DNA of 35,640 bases, taken from positions 1 to 35,640 of the forward strand of contig QJPH01000589.1 in the NCBI GenBank assembly GCA_003242955.1, read 5' to 3'. Below are positions 33,312 to 35,640 of the stretch, one piece after another; position 1 is the stretch's first letter; each line of letters opens with the position of its first letter. This DNA comes from Candidatus Methylumidiphilus alinenensis (GTDB lineage Bacteria > Pseudomonadota > Gammaproteobacteria > Methylococcales > Methylococcaceae). A model generated the notes under the pieces. It was given only the letters and a program-made list of their open reading frames with translations. It ran no database searches and was not told where the DNA came from. The position numbers and the translations under genes are program-made.

Positions 33312-33659
33312 ATGACCAAACCGATGCTTTTGTTGATGGGTTTACTATCGATTGGCCTTTATCAGAACTGGGAACTTGTAGGGGATTTTTTTAACCCACC
33401 GGCATCCAGCACGATGAGGCAAGGAAATGTCGTACTCTATGCCACCCAATGGTGTAGTTATTGCGCCAAGACGCGTAAGTTTTTTGCAAAAAAACATATC
33501 GCCTACAAGGAGTTGGACGTGGAAAGTTCAGAACAAGGGCGCATTGGATATGAGCGGCTTGGGGGTGGCGGTGTTCCCATCATTGTAGTCAATGAATCCA
33601 CCGTTATCCGTGGCTATGATCCCGGGGCCATCATCAAGGCTTTAGGGCGGACACCTTGA
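33312..33659 (+). CDS. Membrane-anchored or secreted glutaredoxin-like protein
   Basis: The 115-residue protein has a hydrophobic N-terminal segment (MLLLMGLLSIGLYQNW) followed by a glutaredoxin fold. The active site is WCSYC (Cys48, Cys51), where classical glutaredoxin has CPYC. The cis-proline loop is GGGVPII (Pro89), and the C-terminal RGYDPGAIIKAL helix is present. The N-terminal segment suggests a periplasmic or membrane-tethered oxidoreductase. It follows yciH by 9 bp and precedes a DUF2726 gene, so it is likely part of one transcript leading into tatABC. Confidence 0.85.
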   Translation: MTKPMLLLMGLLSIGLYQNWELVGDFFNPPASSTMRQGNVVLYATQWCSYCAKTRKFFAKKHIAYKELDVESSEQGRIGYERLGGGGVPIIVVNESTVIRGYDPGAIIKALGRTP

Positions 33660-33675
33660 ATGGAGAGTTTTCACC

Positions 33676-34236
33676 ATTACTAAGACACTTGCCTTAACCG
33701 TCGGGCTTCTCCTGCTGGCATTCTTGCTCAAGCGAGTTTTCTGGCATGGCAAAAAGCTTCCCCGATATCCTTATCAAAGGAACGGGATGATATTCAAAGC
33801 GGATGAGAAGGCGTTTTTTCGCACGATGAAGGACGCTGTAGGTGGGGAGTACGAAATTTTCGGTAAGATCCGTGTTACCGATATTATCGTCCCCAAAAAA
33901 GGCGCGTCCGCCCATGCTGTCAAAAAAGCCTTCAACTCCATTGAAGACTGCTATTTCGATTTCGTTCTTTGCGAAAAAACCAACTTGGCCGTAGTCTGTG
34001 TCGTACAATTGCAGGATAAAACCCATTCTGTTCGGTCGAATGAAAAAGATACGCTGATACCGATCTGCGAGAATTTGGGTTTGCCCTTAGTTCGATTTGC
34101 CATCACAACAGATTATTCCGCCGGGGAAATCCAGGAAAAACTGCATAAGGCTATCATCAAGGGGCCTTTTTTACTGGTGGAAACGGATGGGCGCAAAGAA
34201 CCGCGCATTTCCAGCGTTGACGGCATGAAATTTTAG
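33676..34236 (+). CDS. DUF2726 protein with N-terminal membrane anchor, probable ATT start
   Basis: The product matches DUF2726 (KADEKAFFRTMKDAVGGEYE, then FDFVLCEKTNLAVVCVVQLQ and NLGLPLVRF), a restriction-endonuclease-like fold sometimes found next to topoisomerase zinc ribbons. The first ATG/GTG/TTG in frame is a TTG at 33724, but it would cut a hydrophobic anchor in half and has no ribosome binding site. Extending upstream gives TKTLALTVGLLLLAFLLKRV. An ATT at 33676 lies 8 nt after GGAGAG. I therefore place the start there, giving 186 residues; without it the protein has 170. It is 36 bp before tatA. The family call is moderate and the start is inferred. Confidence 0.65.
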   Translation: MTKTLALTVGLLLLAFLLKRVFWHGKKLPRYPYQRNGMIFKADEKAFFRTMKDAVGGEYEIFGKIRVTDIIVPKKGASAHAVKKAFNSIEDCYFDFVLCEKTNLAVVCVVQLQDKTHSVRSNEKDTLIPICENLGLPLVRFAITTDYSAGEIQEKLHKAIIKGPFLLVETDGRKEPRISSVDGMKF

Positions 34237-34272
34237 GTCCAACTACTACACTGAAATTCTGAGGAGAAAAAA

Positions 34273-34488
34273 ATGGGTGTAAATATCTGGGAACTTTTGG
34301 TTATCTTAGTCATTGTGGTTTTGCTGTTCGGCACGAAGAAACTGAAAACCATAGGCGGTGATTTGGGCGGGGCTATCAAAAGCTTCCGTGCCGCAATGAA
34401 CGAACCTGACGAGGACAAAGGCGCGGGCAAGCCCCACACCATTGACGGTGAAGCCGAAGTGGTCTCCGACAAGAAAGATAAATCCTAA
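34273..34488 (+). CDS. tatA: Twin-arginine translocase subunit TatA
   Basis: TatA oligomerises to form the passage for folded proteins carrying twin-arginine signals. The 71-residue protein has the short N-terminal membrane helix ([19 protein letters not shown]), the FG hinge, and the amphipathic helix ([20 protein letters not shown]), ending in a charged tail. GAGGAG precedes the ATG. tatB follows after 15 bp. Confidence 0.95.
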   Translation: MGVNIWELLVILVIVVLLFGTKKLKTIGGDLGGAIKSFRAAMNEPDEDKGAGKPHTIDGEAEVVSDKKDKS

Positions 34489-34503
34489 TAGTACGCAACC
34501 ATC

Positions 34504-34809
34504 ATGTTCGATGTCGGCTTTTCTGAGATGTTGATGGTGGGCTTGATTGCCCTCCTCGTTTTCGGGCCGGAACGCTTGCCTCGTGTGGCGAAGGAGGCCG
34601 CTTTGTGGATAAGGAAGCTACGTTCAATGGCTACCTCGGTCAAACAAGAGATCGACCGCGAACTGCAATTGCAGGATTTGAAGGAATCGATGGATCAACG
34701 AAAGCGTGAGATGGAAAAGATGTTGCTGGCGGATAATTCTTCCAAAATGCTCAATGTCGAGGCAACGCAAAAGCCAGAACCCAAGCCAACTGAGGAAGTC
34801 CATGAGTAG
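34504..34809 (+). CDS. tatB: Twin-arginine translocase subunit TatB
   Basis: TatB forms the substrate receptor with TatC. The 101-residue protein begins MFDVGFSEMLMVGLIALLVF, with the conserved Glu8 in the helix and the GPERLP hinge. A long amphipathic and charged helical tail follows (KQEIDRELQLQDLKESMDQR), ending Pro-rich. It is shorter than E. coli TatB (171), as in many gammaproteobacteria. Its stop codon overlaps the tatC start by 8 nt. Confidence 0.95.
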   Translation: MFDVGFSEMLMVGLIALLVFGPERLPRVAKEAALWIRKLRSMATSVKQEIDRELQLQDLKESMDQRKREMEKMLLADNSSKMLNVEATQKPEPKPTEEVHE

Positions 34810-35620
34810 CGACTACCCCCAAGACTCGGAGCAACCTTTCGTATCCCATCTCGTCGAGTTGCGAGACAGGCTGTTACGGACCATCTTGGTGGTATTCCTG
34901 TTGTTTTTTGGCTTGGCATTTTACGCGAACGAAATCTACGCGTACCTGGCCGGGCCATTGTTAAAACACATGCCCGCTGGTAGCCAGATGATTGCCATTG
35001 AAGTGGCATCGCCGTTCTTGGCCCCTTTTAAACTGACGCTAGTGGTGTCCGTGTTTCTGGCCGCCCCCTACATCCTTTACCAGGCATGGGCCTTTGTCGC
35101 GCCGGGCTTGTACCGGCATGAGCGCCGACTAGTATTGCCGTTATTGGTGTCAAGCAGCATCCTTTTTTACGCCGGCATTGCCTTTGCCTATTTCGTGGTG
35201 TTTCCCTTGCTGTTCGCTTTCATTACCACGACGGCCCCGGTGGGCGTGACGGTGATGACTGACATCAGCAAGTACTTAGACTTCGTGCTGACCATCTTCT
35301 TCGCTTTCGGCATCTCCTTCGAAGTCCCGATCTTCACCATTTTGCTTATCTGGACCGGCATCATCACCCGCGAGTCCATGGTTGAAAAACGGCCCTACAT
35401 CATTGTGTTGGCCTTCATCGTCGGCGCAGTGCTGACCCCGCCAGACCCGATTTCGCAAACCTTGCTGGCGGTGCCCATCTGGATGCTGTTTGAATTGGGC
35501 TTGTTCTTTTCGCGCTTTTTCACACGAGAGCATGAGGTCGAGCCGGAACAGGGCTTGCTTATGGAAGAGAAGCAGGACGTGGCTAGTAGGCCACAAGCGT
35601 CGGACGATGGCGATGGGTAA
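34802..35620 (+). CDS. tatC: Twin-arginine translocase subunit TatC
   Basis: TatC recognises the twin-arginine signal peptide in the inner membrane. The 272-residue protein has the N-terminal consensus PFVSHLVELRDRLLRT and six membrane helices. Other hallmarks are YQAWAFVAPGLYRHERR, FAFGISFEVPIF and ALTPPDPISQ-like VLTPPDPISQTLLAVPIWML. The charged tail ends near the window edge. I chose the ATG at 34802, which overlaps tatB, because the longer frame upstream encodes tatB out of frame. It completes the tatABC operon. Confidence 0.96.
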   Translation: MSSDYPQDSEQPFVSHLVELRDRLLRTILVVFLLFFGLAFYANEIYAYLAGPLLKHMPAGSQMIAIEVASPFLAPFKLTLVVSVFLAAPYILYQAWAFVAPGLYRHERRLVLPLLVSSSILFYAGIAFAYFVVFPLLFAFITTTAPVGVTVMTDISKYLDFVLTIFFAFGISFEVPIFTILLIWTGIITRESMVEKRPYIIVLAFIVGAVLTPPDPISQTLLAVPIWMLFELGLFFSRFFTREHEVEPEQGLLMEEKQDVASRPQASDDGDG

Positions 35621-35640
35621 TTACTAAATGCAGCATAACC

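Overview
The window looks like chromosomal DNA of a gammaproteobacterium with a repeat-rich genome and roughly balanced GC. The housekeeping genes point that way: a full-length RapA, Rho, a YccU-type CoA-binding protein, a TatABC operon, and part of a second, Na+-type F-ATPase. Methylococcales and the large sulfur bacteria (Thiotrichales) would both fit. That placement is an impression from gene content and repeat style, not a measured result.

Layout. Positions 1-4900 form an AT-richer accessory block. A probable pathway of aspartate 1-decarboxylase (PanD), a small SET-domain protein and an ATP-grasp ligase lies between 227-bp inverted repeats and is followed by one copy of a 162-bp direct repeat. 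An array of inverted hexamers at near-helical spacing sits just upstream of panD. Positions 4900-8100 are mostly repeats and gene debris: a MITE with an 11-bp target duplication, a small EF-hand gene, the tail of a LuxR regulator, the head of a P-loop ATPase, and a broken toxin-antitoxin pair. Positions 8110-15224 hold rapA, rho, an RRM protein and a cold-shock gene on the minus strand, a CoA-binding protein on the plus strand, then an HD-GYP response regulator. The regulator forms an operon with a hybrid sensor kinase (15235-18165). Two convergent GTPase genes follow (18462-21430). Next come three genes of an N-type ATPase operon (atpG, atpA, atpF), whose other expected genes are absent.

The most notable system is the five-gene minus-strand operon at 25104-31969. 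In transcription order it encodes a protein with a TIR domain inserted in an FGE-sulfatase-like fold, a polytopic membrane protein, a GAP1-N-like GTPase-associated protein, a second related membrane protein, and a zinc-ribbon TRAFAC GTPase. It resembles the GTPase-centred conflict (immunity) systems predicted from comparative genomics. I propose that a membrane-anchored GTPase switch controls the TIR effector. The window ends with a plus-strand group: a DUF2750 protein, a SUI1/YciH factor, a membrane-tethered glutaredoxin, a DUF2726 protein and tatABC.

Short non-autonomous repeats run through the whole window. I can separate at least five groups: TA-flanked CAGCGTTTT elements (122-123 bp including the TA), GATTAGGAAGATG elements (about 150-160 bp), CTGATGTTACGC elements with 7-bp target duplications, elements with CCTTGGTCATCGTTCAGCCC termini and an 8-bp duplication, and one CAATACTGTTGAATTAAG element with an 11-bp duplication. 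Several sit inside operons, supply stop codons to genes, or break genes. I saw no tRNA, rRNA, CRISPR array or intact transposase.
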